Below, in pieces: positions 23,461 through 33,984 of a DNA stretch of 64,000 bases. Each line of letters begins with the position of its first letter. The stretch's first letter is position 1. The translations under genes were made by a program, and so were the position numbers. The stretch lies in assembly GCA_036365145.1 (NCBI GenBank), contig JAEOAD010002232.1, positions 3,293,001-3,357,000 of the forward strand. Reading direction: 5' to 3'. Below the pieces are notes generated by a model, which had not been told where the DNA came from, did not search any database, and was given only the letters and a program-made list of their open reading frames with translations. This stretch comes from Orientallactaga sibirica. Lineage: Eukaryota > Chordata > Mammalia > Rodentia > Dipodidae.

Positions 23461-24216
23461 CCCTTGGCTCTGAGAATACCTGCTTCTGTCACCCAGGATA
23501 TTATAAAACTAGTCCAACCTAGTGTTTCCCCCCTGAAAGGAGAAACGTTGGTAAGAGAAATGTAATCTTTTAAAAGACCAATCAAATTTTGTCATCCTTG
23601 TGCTCAAACCCTATTTCTCCTATTCTTAGGATGAAGCCAGAGTCCCTCAACCTGCCTCACAAAGTCCAGGTGACCTAGAAGAGGCCACCTCTCTGACATT
23701 ACCTCCCCCCCTCCTCCTTGGGTCCGCTGCTGTCCTCGTCTTCCTGGCTTTTTCCGTTGACCTTGAATGTACCAATTTTTGTCCCATATTGGAGTTTATA
23801 TCAGCCAGTTCCTCTGTAATTTTATTTCATTGTCTCTACATTGTTTCTGTGTCTACCCAAAGTTCATACTTCAGATCTCAGAGAAACTACTGTTACCTTC
23901 AACCCTTAGAACATCCCTGCTGGAGAAGGAGAGAGCTCTTCCTCATAGATGAGTAGATAAGACCAGCCAACAGACATGAGGAAATCATTATTGCATGGCC
24001 ACCATAGTTGTGACCAATTCAGACAGGATCATCAAAGAACACTAAAACCAGTGGTGAAAGCTAATTCTGGGTCTAGAACAGATATGGTGGAACCCTCCTT
24101 AACAAGGTGGTCCAGTTCAACATCAGCAGCAATGGATAAACACATGTGTGCCTCCTGATGTGAAATATTGAGAAAGGTGTACACTGGTTACTCAGTTTCC
24201 TGACAAAAGACATACA
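23461..24216. other. Unique sequence, no gene seen
   Basis: No exon or repeat family recognised in about 750 bases. Confidence 0.5.
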
Positions 24217-24352
24217 AGCTGGGCATGATGGCACACGCCTTTAATCCCAGCACTTCGGAGGCAGAGGTAAGATTGCTGTGATTTCAAGGCCACCCTGAGA
24301 TGACACAATGAATTCCAGGTCAGCCTGGGCTACAGTGAGACTCTACCTCAAA
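24217..24352 (+). mobile_element. B1 SINE
   Basis: Sense B1 (gctgggcatgatggcacacgcc) with a small deletion after gaggtaaga, followed by an expanded purine tail. Confidence 0.95.
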
Positions 24353-24373
24353 AAACAAAGAAAGAAAAAGAAA

Positions 24374-24409
<36 letters not shown>

Positions 24410-24412
24410 AGG
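24353..24412. repeat. (GAAA)n microsatellite
   Basis: About 11 GAAA units grown from the A tail of the preceding B1. Confidence 0.95.
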
Positions 24413-24550
24413 CAAGCAAGCAAATAAATCATGCTTAAAGATCCAAAAAAAAAAATCTCAAATTCTGGAACACCATAAAGTATTATGAGCATAGGGTACT
24501 AACAAACTTTAGAAACTGTTATTAAAAACTCTAGGTATTTGGGGGGGGTT

Positions 24551-24682
24551 GTTTATTATCTTTTTTGACTTTTTGAGACTCGTGTAGCTCAGGCTGGTCT
24601 CCAACTAACTATGTAGCCAAGGATGACTTTGAACTTCTGATCCTTCCATCCCCACATACAAGTGCTGGGGATAAAATAAATT
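24551..24682 (-). mobile_element. Old B1-like SINE
   Basis: Antisense and much more diverged than other B1 copies: tttttgagactcgtgtagctcaggctgg, aactatgtagccaaggatgac, acaagtgctggggat. Confidence 0.7.
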
Positions 24683-24695
24683 CCACCTTGTTCTT

Positions 24696-24710
24696 TTTCT
24701 TAACATTTTT

Positions 24711-24750
<40 letters not shown>

Positions 24751-24938
24751 TGTGACACAGAGAAGAGGGGGTGGAGAGAGAGACAGAATGGGTGCACCAG
24801 GGCCTCCATGCACTGCAAATAAACTCCAGATGCATGCACCCCCTTGTGCATCTGGCTAACATGGCTCCTGGGGAATTGAACTTGGGTCCTTTGGCTTTTT
24901 AGTCAAATGCCTTAACTGCTGAGCCATCCCTCCAGCCC
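24696..24938 (-). mobile_element. DIP-type SINE with perfect TSD
   Basis: Antisense copy with a (TTTA)n tail at 24708-24752. The 14-base duplication tccaccttgttctt lies at 24682-24695 and 24939-24952. Confidence 0.95.
24708..24752. repeat. (TTTA)n microsatellite
   Basis: Eleven TTTA units forming the reversed A-rich tail of the surrounding DIP-type SINE. Confidence 0.95.
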
Positions 24939-24952
24939 TCCACCTTGTTCTT

Positions 24953-25151
24953 AAAAATATTTATTCATTAGTTTTATTAGGTAGAGAGATGGGGAGAGAC
25001 AATGAGAATGAATGGGCCTCTTGCCACTGCATATGAACTCCAGACACATGCTCCACTTTGTGCATCTGGCTTTATGTGGCTAGTGGGGAATTGAACCCAG
25101 GCTGTCAGGCTTTGCAAGCACTTTTATCTACTGAGCCATCTCTCTAGTCCC
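24953..25151 (-). mobile_element. DIP-type SINE
   Basis: Antisense copy immediately after the previous one, ending gagccatctctctagtccc. Confidence 0.9.
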
Positions 25152-25254
25152 TGCTTTGTTCTTTATGCAAATAGGCTGGGTTTGGAGCTGAGAGTGACAC
25201 AATATGTCTTAATTTTTTAATAATTTTAAATAAAATTTTAAATAATGTTAAATA

Positions 25255-25400
25255 AATGGCTGGGTTGAGAATAACCTTTGTAGGATGAGGAGAGAAGCCA
25301 TGTGAGCAGTAAAAAGCTGTTGCAAGGATCCAGGCAACAAAGGGGTGATGAGTCAGGGTGGCGGAAAGTGGCAGATACAGGCGATAACATATAAGTGATA
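25255..25400 (-). mobile_element. L2 LINE fragment, part 1
   Basis: Antisense L2-type text: tggctgggttgagaataacc, tgttgcaaggatccaggcaa, gtcagggtggcggaaagtgg. It appears to resume at 25820 after an L1M insertion. Confidence 0.5.
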
Positions 25401-25404
25401 TATG

Positions 25405-25539
25405 CATGTCATTTATTCTAAGCATAAAAACAGAAGAGAAGAACACAACCATATAGTCCTCATCTAGCAACAATCATAGCTAGCTCATCATGGATCTTGT
25501 TTCATTTATACTCCTACCCATTTTCTCCTTCCATTTCAT
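25405..25539 (-). mobile_element. L1M-type LINE fragment, part 1
   Basis: Antisense L1M-like text: cctcatctagcaacaatc, ctcatcatggatcttgtttcat, ctcctacccattttctcc. It lies inside the L2 remnant and is itself split by a SINE. Confidence 0.5.
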
Positions 25540-25750
25540 TTTTAAAAATATTTTAATTTATTTGACAGAGAAAGAGAAGGGGAGAGAGAGAGAATGAATG
25601 GGCACGCCAGGGCCTCCAGCCATTGCATACGAACTCCAGATGCATGTGCCACCTGGTGCATTTGGCTTACGTGGATCCTGAGGAATCAAACCTGGGTCCT
25701 TTGGCTTTGCAGGCAAACACCTTAACCGCTAAGCCATCCCTCCAGCCCCC
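25540..25750 (-). mobile_element. DIP-type SINE
   Basis: Antisense full-length copy; flanks ccatttcattttt and cccatttaattttt are the probable duplication. It splits the L1M fragment. Confidence 0.9.
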
Positions 25751-25819
25751 ATTTAATTTTTATATAAATCTCAGACCCGCCATTTCATTATGAATATGCC
25801 CTTAAGAATATACTGATGA
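25751..25819 (-). mobile_element. L1M-type LINE fragment, part 2
   Basis: Continues the 25405 fragment: taaatctcagacccgccatttcattatgaatatgc corresponds to the L1M segment caaatcccagac..atttcat. Confidence 0.45.
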
Positions 25820-26130
25820 GGTGGATGTAGTACTTGAAGAAAGGGAGAAATGTAGGATATCCTCTGTTTGCTGTGAAGGACAGAGGTTCAACTCATTCAG
25901 ATAGGGGAGAGACTTCAAGTGGAACAATTTTGTGAGAGAAATGAGCGAGAGATTACTTCTGTTCTTATGCAGTTTGAAGTGCCTGCTTGAAATTCCAGAA
26001 GCTGTTGGATATTCAAGTCTATATCAGGGAGTCTGTGGCTGGTGGATATAAATTTGGGAGTTGTCAGTATTTAAAACCAAAAGATTCAACTCCATCTTCT
26101 GGTAATCACAGAGTAGCTCATGTTAGACTA
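25820..26130 (-). mobile_element. L2 LINE fragment, part 2
   Basis: Antisense L2-type order: gtttgaagtgcctgcttg, agaagctgttggatattcaagtc, ggtggatataaatttgggagttgtcag. Diverged but colinear with part 1. Confidence 0.55.
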
Positions 26131-26639
26131 AGCCTTCTGCTGGTTAGTGATTAGACACTGGAGCACGAGAGAGTGACCTAGGACAGACATGCTGCAGAAG
26201 GTTGACCCTTGAGAGAAGGGAACTGCACTAGGGGAGATTATGTCGACACAGGCTTTAGCCCTCTCTTCCCAGGGTGCCCTCTGGCCCGTTCAGTGCACAG
26301 TGAATAAGATGCAAGTACATAGTACCAGCCCTGCTGTGTCAAGGCTTCCAAGAAGCTGGAAACCCAGGGCAAAGGAGGATTCTTACAGCACAGGTCTTGT
26401 CATTGGCATCTAAACTCGTCCTCGCATCTTTGCTTGGCTCCTTAATCATGCACGTGTGATGCAGGGACAGGTACTCAATCCCTGAGGTTCCCAGGGGAAA
26501 GCAGCATTTAAGAGATTTAAGTCCTAGGCAGAAGGGCTTAGAAAGGACCTCAGATTCCACTGACACTACATAATGTCCACACCTGAAGAGTAAGGACACC
26601 TCCCCCAGATCTAAGGGTCAAATTGAAAAAGACTTACCT
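26131..26639. other. Unique sequence, no gene seen
   Basis: No repeat family recognised. An 86-codon minus-strand frame (26339-26599) has no known motif. Confidence 0.45.
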
Positions 26640-27200
26640 TAATAGTACTTAAAAATCAAGCCATCTCCGGATCAGTATGACCTGCTGGTGTTGGACAGTT
26701 CACTAGAACAGTCCTCCTCAGAGGAAAGTAACAGAATCTGGAGTCTCTGCAATAACTTCCCCACAGTGTCCAATCTAAAATTACAAGAAATACAAAGAAA
26801 CCAGAAGATATGACCCATAGACAAAGGGAAGTCAGTCAGTGAGCAGACACATGAGTATTGCTGATGTCCGATTTAATAAGTAGGACATTAAAACACATTT
26901 GGTAAGTGTTCTTTAAGATTCAGTAGGAATAATTAACGAAGATCTAGAACATTTCAAAAGACCTATGAAGGCTATTACAAAGAACCCAATCAGAACTCTA
27001 AAATTGGAGTATTCAATATTTACAGTAAAAATTGTATAGATCAGAAATAAAACAAAGTATCAGTAAAATTGAAGTCATTCAAATGAAGGGAAAAATATTG
27101 GAGGAAATGAACAGGGCCTCAATGACCTGCATCATTAAGTATAACCCACATGTAATTGGAATTACATGAGACGGGAACAAACCAGACAGAAAAAAAAATA
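26640..27200 (+). mobile_element. L1M 5' UTR-like fragment, part 1
   Basis: A-rich text typical of the old L1 5' UTR or spacer: gaaagtaacagaatctggag, atgaagggaaaaatattggagg. It is followed after B4 and SINE insertions by a colinear segment. Confidence 0.5.
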
Positions 27201-27268
27201 AGTTTTTTCTTTATGTCTGAGAGAGGCAGACAAAAAGAGCTGCTGCAGAAGAACTCCAGACACGTGCA
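27201..27268 (-). mobile_element. DIP-type SINE (outer), part 1
   Basis: Antisense tail and 3' portion, cut at ccactttgtacat where another copy of the same family is inserted. It resumes at 27480. Confidence 0.9.
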
Positions 27269-27281
27269 CCACTTTGTACAT

Positions 27282-27466
27282 GTTTTTTAAATATTTTATT
27301 TATTTGAGGGAGAGGCAGAAAGAATGGGCATATCGGGGCCTCTGACCACTGCAAATGAACTCCAGACACGTGCCACTTTGTGCATCTGGCTTTATGTGGG
27401 TACTGGGGAATTGAACCTGGGTCCTTTGGCTTGGCAGGTAAACACCTTAACTGCAAAGCCATCTCT
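27282..27466 (-). mobile_element. DIP-type SINE (inner)
   Basis: Complete antisense copy nested in the outer one, bounded by the 13-base duplication ccactttgtacat at 27269-27281 and 27467-27479. Confidence 0.95.
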
Positions 27467-27479
27467 CCACTTTGTACAT

Positions 27480-27568
27480 TGTGCTTTTGTGGGAACTGGG
27501 GAATCAAACCCAAGCCTGCAGGCTTTGTAAGCAAGTACCTTTAACCACTGAGCAACCTCACCAGTCTG
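27480..27568 (-). mobile_element. DIP-type SINE (outer), part 2
   Basis: Continuation of the outer copy: tgtgggaactggggaatc through gagcaacctcaccagtc. Confidence 0.9.
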
Positions 27569-27593
27569 GAAAAAATATTTAAAGAAGTAGTTT

Positions 27594-27870
27594 CAGGCTG
27601 GAGAGAGAGCTCAGTTGCTAACTTGAATTTGATCCTCAGCACCCTTGTAAAAGCTGAGTGTGGGGCCACACCTGTAACTCCAGCATTAGGGAGGTGGAGA
27701 CAAGAGGATCCCTAGGGTTTGCTAACTAGTCTAGCTTAATCAGTGAGCTCCAAGTTCAGTGTGAGAGATCCTATCTCAAAATATAAAGTGGAGAGCTATT
27801 GAGGAAGACCCGTGATGTCAACTTCTGGTCCCTATGTGCATACACACACATGCCACACCCCAACCAAACA
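27594..27870 (+). mobile_element. B4 (ID-B1 composite) SINE
   Basis: Sense ID-like head ggctggagagagagctcag followed by a B1-like body (tgtggggccacacctgtaactccagcatt, gagatcctatctcaaa) and a variable 3' part with acacacacatgccacacc. Old. Confidence 0.7.
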
Positions 27871-28137
27871 AATGAAATGGTTTCTTCAAATTTTCCAAGA
27901 TTCCTCAAAAATAGCAGCCCACAGATCCAGGGAGATCAGTAAGTCCTACATAGGACAAATGCAAATAAAGCCATATCTTAGTACATATGAGCTGTCAAAC
28001 AGCATGGTAGAGATAAAAGAAATTCTTTAAAATAGCACGGGAAAAATGGCATAGTACATTCACGGACATGCCAATAAGAATAATAACTAACTCCTTATCA
28101 GAAAATAAGTCATTAATTAATGGATCTTTTAAATTCT
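27871..28137 (+). mobile_element. L1M 5' UTR-like fragment, part 2
   Basis: Text resembling the L1M order: aattttccaagattcctc, agcccacagatccaggg, tccttatcagaaaataagtc. Confidence 0.5.
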
Positions 28138-28143
28138 AAAAAA

Positions 28144-28175
<32 letters not shown>

Positions 28176-28204
28176 AAAAAGAAAGAAAAAAGAAAGAAAG
28201 AAAA
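28138..28204. repeat. (AAAG)n microsatellite
   Basis: Imperfect AAAG/AAAAAG array. It gives the lysine-rich frame at 28120-28437, which is not a gene. Confidence 0.95.
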
Positions 28205-28395
28205 GCCCTCTCAACCTAGAATTCCAAATCCTGGAAAAGTACACTTCAAAACTAAAGTCTCAGATATACAAAAGGCTAGAGAACTTGTTGCCAATGGATC
28301 CACACAACCCTAGATGGTCAAAGGAGTGTTTCCGGCTAGAACGGATTGAAGCACACTGGTGTGTGTGGATAAATATAAGTTCTAGGATGGGTGAG
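28205..28395 (+). mobile_element. L1M 5' UTR-like fragment, part 3
   Basis: Colinear with the previous parts: ctcaacctagaattccaaat, ctcagatatacaaaaggctagagaa, tgtggataaatataagttctagg, an order I associate with old mammalian L1 5' regions. Confidence 0.55.
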
Positions 28396-29089
28396 AGCAC
28401 TGAGGTTATGGGCAGCAAGAAGAGGCGTAAAGCCTGAGCTTCCTGGACCGCTGCAGCAGAGCTCCGGAAGGAGAAGAGGAAGCAGCTGAGTCAGTCACCA
28501 GTGAGGTCAGAGCGCACATCCCGCCAGATGCCCCGATGTAGACAAGTTGGATGAAGATTGGAAGTCATTGCATAGCTCACAATGGGACTGGTGATAGCAG
28601 GCTCCTTCCCCGTCTTTCTACAGAGGGAGGCTGACACTGGCTGAGGGGACTAACTGCTCTTACGGCCCCACAGGGAAAGAACCAACATTCCATTGTGACC
28701 TTTTCTTCCTCCACACGACTTCCCAGGGACCCGGGGTCCAGGGTGATCACTGATGCAGAGTGGATTCTGAGGCATTTCCTCATCGTGGCAGATGTGAATG
28801 GTATATAGTTGAGAGACCCACAAGGCCACACCTGGAAGTGTCAGCCCCCAGCCCTGTGCTGCTGTGGATGAGCACCACGGCAGGATGTTCCTGCTTGGGA
28901 CAAGAATCCCTTGGGACTCTTTGTTCCTGCCCGTTGGTCAAATGATGGCCGTTCAGTTGAAAAGAACAGGAACTCAATTTAAATTAGACTAAATAGTAAA
29001 GAGACTTAATGTCTCACAAAATAGGAGTCTCAAAGCAGCCCACGCCTTCTGTTGCCAGGGAGTGAGTTACTTCTATCTCTGCTCTGCTA
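28396..29089. other. Unique GC-richer sequence, no gene proven
   Basis: Begins with a lysine/arginine- and glutamate-rich stretch (about 28410-28555) that looks faintly coding but is broken by a stop after nine codons. The rest has no recognised exon or repeat. Confidence 0.4.
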
Positions 29090-29340
29090 TCCCCATTCAT
29101 TCATTCACTCAGTACATATTTATGGATGTCTACTTCATGCCAGGCAATGCTGTAGGGGATAGAGCTATGTCAATGAACAATACAAAAAAATACTTCTCAT
29201 GGAACTTACATTCTATTTTTGAAAAGACAAGAAAGTATACAAAATGATAAATGAGATGAAAATAAATCAAGCTGGGCAAGGGAAATAAATACATGACAGA
29301 CGTTGTGAGAAGTCTAATTTATAGAGAATAGTCAAGAAAG
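29090..29340 (-). mobile_element. L2 LINE, 3' end part
   Basis: Reverse complement of the L2 3' end: ttcattcattcactcagtacatatttatgg, ttcatgccaggcaatgctgtaggg, then catggaacttacattctat. This is the start of an approximately 2 kb antisense L2 interrupted by SINEs. Confidence 0.7.
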
Positions 29341-29347
29341 ATTTCTT

Positions 29348-29544
29348 GGGGCTGGGGAGATGGCTTAGCAGTTAAAGGCACTTGCTTGTGAAGCCTGACT
29401 GCCTAAGTTCAATTCCCCAGCTCCCACATAAAACCAGATTCACAAAGTGGTGCATACATCTGACATTTGTTTGCAGTGACAAGAGACCCTAGTGTGCCCA
29501 TTTCCACCACACACTCATGCCCCTTGCAAATAAATAAAAATAAG
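29348..29544 (+). mobile_element. DIP-type SINE in L2
   Basis: Sense full-length copy (ggggctggggagatggcttagc .. gcaaataaataaaaataag) inserted in the L2 remnant. Confidence 0.95.
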
Positions 29545-29548
29545 ACTC

Positions 29549-29698
29549 GCCGGGCATGCCTTTAATCTCAGTACTCGGGAGGCAAAGGTAGGAGGATAAA
29601 TGAGTTCAAGGCCTCCCTGAGAGTACATAATGAGTTCCAGGTCAGCCTGGACTAGAGCAAGACACCACCTCAAAAAACTAAAAATAAAAAAATAACTA
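29549..29698 (+). mobile_element. B1 SINE in L2
   Basis: Sense B1 lacking about 12 bases near the 5' end (gccgggcatgcctttaatc), directly after the DIP-type tail. Confidence 0.95.
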
Positions 29699-30508
29699 AG
29701 AAAAGCCAAGATGTAATACAGAAAGACTTCTCTGATCAAAGGACATGTGAGCAGAGGCCTACAAGTGCAAGCCATGTGGATATCTATCCAGGAGAAGAAC
29801 ATTCCAGGCTGAAGGAAGAACAAGGACCATGGCCTGAAGAGGGCTGAGGTTGCAGCAGAAGCATGCTGGGAGACAAAGGAGAGAAACAGCTGCGATGGGC
29901 CAGACCACAGGGGCCTTGTGGGCTGTGTTAAGCATACTGCATTGTAAACCCTTGGAGAACGCGGAAGGGGAGAGCCTTAAGTTAACACTGGTCTGAAACT
30001 CCATCCTGGAGGAGGGCAAGGGTAGAAGCAGGAAGGCCTCTTGCAGTAATGGTTTAGGTGGAATAGTCTGTTTTGCATCAGGGTGATGGCAGTAGTGGAG
30101 AGAAGTAATCAGATTTGGGGTTTGCTTTGATGGTGAGGAAAAATGGGCATACTGATCAGCTTAGAAAGTCAAGTTTTTTTTCATCACCTAATTGACTTGA
30201 AGTATGGAATTACCAATAACTTGAGTTTGAAGACTGGTACCTGGGGGTTAGTAAGTAGGTTTGGGGTCTAAAAATCAAGAGCTAAGTTTTTGAATGTGTT
30301 TAATGTGACCAGGTGGAGATGCTGATTTAGCACTGGATATGCAAATATGAACTGTAAGGGAGAAAATGGGGCTGGAGAATTGGGAGTCTACAGGTGGTCC
30401 CCAGTGCTATGTACCTGATGACCACTCAGAAAGTGAATGTGGCTAGAAAGGAGGTATAACAACTGTCATGGCTTCTCTGAAGTGTAAAGGTTGGAAAGAA
30501 GAGTTGAG
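29699..30508 (-). mobile_element. L2 LINE, middle part
   Basis: Antisense L2 order: gacttctctgatcaaagg, agccatgtggatatc, agaacattccaggctgaaggaag, aggggccttgtgggctg, then gtggagatgctgatttag near 30315. Diverged; the 30.1-30.5 kb part is less certain. Confidence 0.6.
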
Positions 30509-30735
30509 GGGGCTGGAGAAGTAGCTCAGCTGTTAAAGTGCTTGTCTGCAAAGTCTTAATGGCCCAGGTTCAATTCCCCAGTACCCACGTAAAGTCCGAT
30601 GCACAAAGTGGTGCATGCATCTGGAGTTTGTTTGCTGTGGCTAGAGGGTCTGGCATGCCCATTCTCTCTCTCTCTCTGTCCTTGAAAACAAAATTTTAAA
30701 AACATATAAAGCAGAAGAAGAAAAAAAGAAGAGTT
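30509..30735 (+). mobile_element. DIP-type SINE in L2
   Basis: Sense full-length copy with a long A-rich tail; the flanking gaagagtt phrase occurs on both sides. Confidence 0.95.
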
Positions 30736-30892
30736 AGCCAGGTATGGTGGTGCCTGCCTTTAATCCCAGCACTCGGGAGGCAGAGGTAGGAGGATCACCA
30801 TGAGTTCAAGGCCAACCTGAGACTACATAGTGAATTCCAGGTCAGCCTGGGCTGGAGCAAGACCCTACCTCGAAAAAAAAAAAAAAAAAAAA
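30736..30892 (+). mobile_element. B1 SINE in L2
   Basis: Sense full-length B1 ending cctcgaaa and a pure A tail of about 20; young-looking. Flanked by aagagtt repeats. Confidence 0.95.
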
Positions 30893-31260
30893 GAGTTGAA
30901 ACTAGTAAGGAGATCAAGTGGGAGAAAGCAGCGAGAACAGAGGAAGGAGAGCTGAAGTCGGACGTCATGAGATCAAATTTCAGGGAGGACAGCAGTTTCA
31001 ATTGCTGTTGGTGGGTAAAAAAATTCAAGAATTGCTGGACCATGAAACTAGCATATGGAGGTCATTTGGTGATTAAACGACACTAGTTTCTGTGGGTGGT
31101 GGACAGAAGAGTCCTGAATGGTCTAGACCAAGAATGGACTTGCAGAATCTGAGACCGTGTGGAGAGCATTTTGGAGGAGCTTTACTGTGAACAGGAGTGG
31201 AGGAGTGAGGCGGTAGTCTAGGAGGAAGGTGGTGGTGAGGCTTTCTAGGCATGGGCGATG
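30893..31260 (-). mobile_element. L2 LINE, final part
   Basis: Antisense L2 order: ggaggtcatttggtgat, ggaggagctttactgtgaac, gtgaggcggtagtctagg. Colinear with the 29.1-30.5 kb parts. Confidence 0.55.
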
Positions 31261-32179
31261 AGGTTACACATTTGACTCTCAGAAGGACTCAGCAGAGAAG
31301 GGAAAATGGGGGTGTCAAGAAGCAAGGCATGATGACCACACGTCACTAAGAGAAGGCAGACCTGGTGCTTAAGTACAGGGGTCTTGGGACAGACAAAAGC
31401 ACAGTGGGAGGCAGTGGGCATTGCTATGGTGCTTGGAGACATGGTGGTGAGGATTCTAGAAAGTTCTCTTGCGATTGCTTCTACTCTCTCCCTCATTCAC
31501 CCTCAGTCAGGTTCCCACTGAAGTCAGGGGCTTCCGTGAGATGATTGTATAGTCAGTGGGTGTGGAGTGGCTGTAATCTCATGATCTTCCAGTGTGCATA
31601 CAAAGGCCTCAGAGGCAGGAAAGGCAAGGGTAAGTTAACAGCCTGAAGGCATAGGGCTAGTTGGTGGGAGTCAGCCTGAAGCCTTAGAACCCTGAGCTCA
31701 GTGCCATTTTCACTGTCCCTCGTGCAGGGAGAACCACTGGTTGTGCAGTATGATATTCTGCAGCAGCACCATCAGGCCTTTCCTGAGACACTGGCCTCAG
31801 CTCACTGGTGAACCTGGCGGGCTAGACTTATACAGGAGGCGCTGGGACATCAGTGGTGACAGGGAAGGCAGCCCTGCCTTACTTCTATGGATTTACAGGC
31901 TCTCCACAGGAGGGAACCATTGTGCATATTTTATAGAAACACTGTGTTGTTTGCTTAAGGACCCCAAATGGAACCTTTACATGAGCTTTGTGTTCTCGAT
32001 TTCTGGTTCTCTTTGCCTCAGTCTCCCCATGGGCTTTAGGCTGATCACAGGGATTCTTAGAGGACAGGATGTATGTTGATGTCCGGCCTGGGCATTGGGT
32101 CTCCTTCTGCTGTAGACTTGCAGGGTATCTGTCTGGGTGGCAGAGTTACCTGGCAACTGTGCCTCCCGAGGCCCTGACT
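31261..32179. other. Unique sequence, no gene seen
   Basis: Start of a SINE-poor stretch. Frames of 83-115 codons on both strands overlap one another and have no recognised family. Confidence 0.45.
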
Positions 32180-32315
32180 CACCACCCTGGAGACGTGCTG
32201 GCAGGCCAGCCTCAGTTTTCCCAGATGTGAAATGGGAATGGGCATTTTGCTGCCCTGAGAGGGACCTGGAGGGCTGTAATTGTAAGAGGGTGTGTGAAAC
32301 CCTGTAAGCCCCTGG
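32180..32315 (+). mobile_element. MIR SINE fragment (ancient)
   Basis: Contains agcctcagttttcccagatgtgaaatgggaatggg, close to the MIR core, followed by tgtaattgtaag..gtgtgaaaccctgtaagcccc. Confidence 0.6.
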
Positions 32316-32489
32316 GTTGGACATTCTAAGAGAGCCAGCAGACAGCCTTGGGTTTGAGCTGGTTCAGGGAGTTATGAAATTCCTTCAGAAGAAAGGACCA
32401 TAGGAGGTGAGGGGAGAATGGCAGAGTGACTCAGAAAGAGTGCCTGGTGCTCTTGGGAAGCCATCTTAGCACACACCAAAGCCCTCTCA
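32316..32489. other. Unique sequence, no gene seen
   Basis: No feature recognised; forms the left flank of the AT-rich island described next. Confidence 0.4.
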
Positions 32490-32735
32490 CAATTCAATCA
32501 TGTTGTTGCTTCTGTTCATACCAAAAGGGCCTTTTTAAAACACAATTAGGCTCTGTTTTATTATGTGTGACAGACGAGGCCATTAACCATCCCGACTATT
32601 AAATCAGACTTCATTAAAAAAAATGGAAGTAACTGTAAATTGCCTTGGGTCACGATCGTTTAGAGCTGAGACATTTCAGAGAAAAACATTAGGGAGCTGG
32701 GGACCATGATGAAGTTAATCAGTCTGACATTCCAT
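32490..32735. promoter_or_regulatory. Candidate conserved non-coding element
   Basis: An AT-rich, repeat-free island in GC-richer surroundings. It carries several homeodomain-type cores (cacaattagg, ccattaacc, agttaatcag, ttcattaaa), a ttattatgtg stretch and isolated CpGs (gacgagg, cccgac, cacgatcg). The texture is that of vertebrate developmental enhancers. Conservation cannot be tested here, so this is inference. Confidence 0.3.
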
Positions 32736-33984
32736 GGCGGGGCGGACTGTGTGCTTGACAGGGGCTCTCAGCCTCTCCCCACAGACCACTCTTGAGGATT
32801 GGGGGCGGGTGGGGGTCCCAGATGCTCCTTTCTCCAAAGGGGAGCAAGAAAGCATCAAGGGTGACATGAAAATTTGAGGACCAGGGCAAGAGTGTGTTTT
32901 CTAGGAAGGTTTTGTTTATACCAATGGGATGATGACAAGTCAGACAATACATTTTGTGTTCTTGTTTGTTTTTTCCCACTGAACAATGACTTCAGAGCTC
33001 TGGGGAGCCCATGAGGAGGTACAATATAGCTCTCTTACCCCCAGACAGGTTGGGTGGTTTCTATGGAGTTCCTGATTTTAGGTTCTTGCTTGTCTTCTCC
33101 ACAGTGGTATGTATTGTTAGCTCCTTGGTAGGTCCTAGGGGGAGCCCCTGTGTTGAAGCAAGGCTGGCTCTGCTCTTCTGAATGGGGTGGGAAGGAGAAG
33201 ACGGACAGAGCCATCCGTGAGGGAGAAACCTAAACAAGGAGAGGGCCAGTCTTGTGCCACCTTCTCTATCAAGCCCACTAGGCCAAAGCAAAACCAATGA
33301 TCCTTAAACAGTATGCCCAGCCCAGGTGAGGGCTAAGGAAAGGGTGGATACTGAGTTGGGTCTAGGACCCATCTCACTATTGAGATGGCACAAGGCAGGG
33401 ATAGGGCTCAGAGAACCCTCAAGGTAGGTACAGGAGGGGTGGAGAGGCCAGGCCTAAATGGTTGAGAACTGGGGCCCTGGCTAAGTACTTTATCAAGTTA
33501 GGTAGGAAGGTACAGATGAGGGAGTTGGAGCCTTGCTTGATCCTCAGCCCACCCCTGCCCTGATCCCTACTTCTGGGGTGGCCTGTGCAGGGCTTACCTC
33601 CCCCAGGAACGCTCACAGACCAAATGTGAGACTACCCCTTCAGAGTGGCCTTCCCTCCCTCTCTCCTCTCCTGCTCTAGAACTACTTCACCTGATGGCAC
33701 AGTCTTGCCCATCGTTGGCACGCAGAGACCTCACTCGAGCTGCAGCTGAGAGCTCTGCTCCACTGGAGTGCTGGGTGGGGATAGGGCCTCACATCGTCGT
33801 GTGGAAAGACAGGAAGGACTCTTCCTTGGGACTCGCCCCTCTTCACTTATGAGCAGACACCCTGGGAGAGCCGTACTCTCCTGACTGCCTGTGCAGAGAA
33901 GGCACAGGGTGTGGGGCTGAGGAGTTGAGGACTCGGGCTTGAATGTTTGCATTGTTTCCTTGTTTGGGTCATTACTGTAGACAT
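32736..33984. other. Unique GC-richer sequence, no gene seen
   Basis: No transposon recognised in about 1.25 kb. The 132-codon minus-strand frame (33731-34129) enters a B4 element and is not convincing. Confidence 0.45.

Noticed and set aside
32801..32818. G-rich run considered as a G-quadruplex
   Set aside because: Only three clear G tracts are present, so a stable four-tract structure is not supported.
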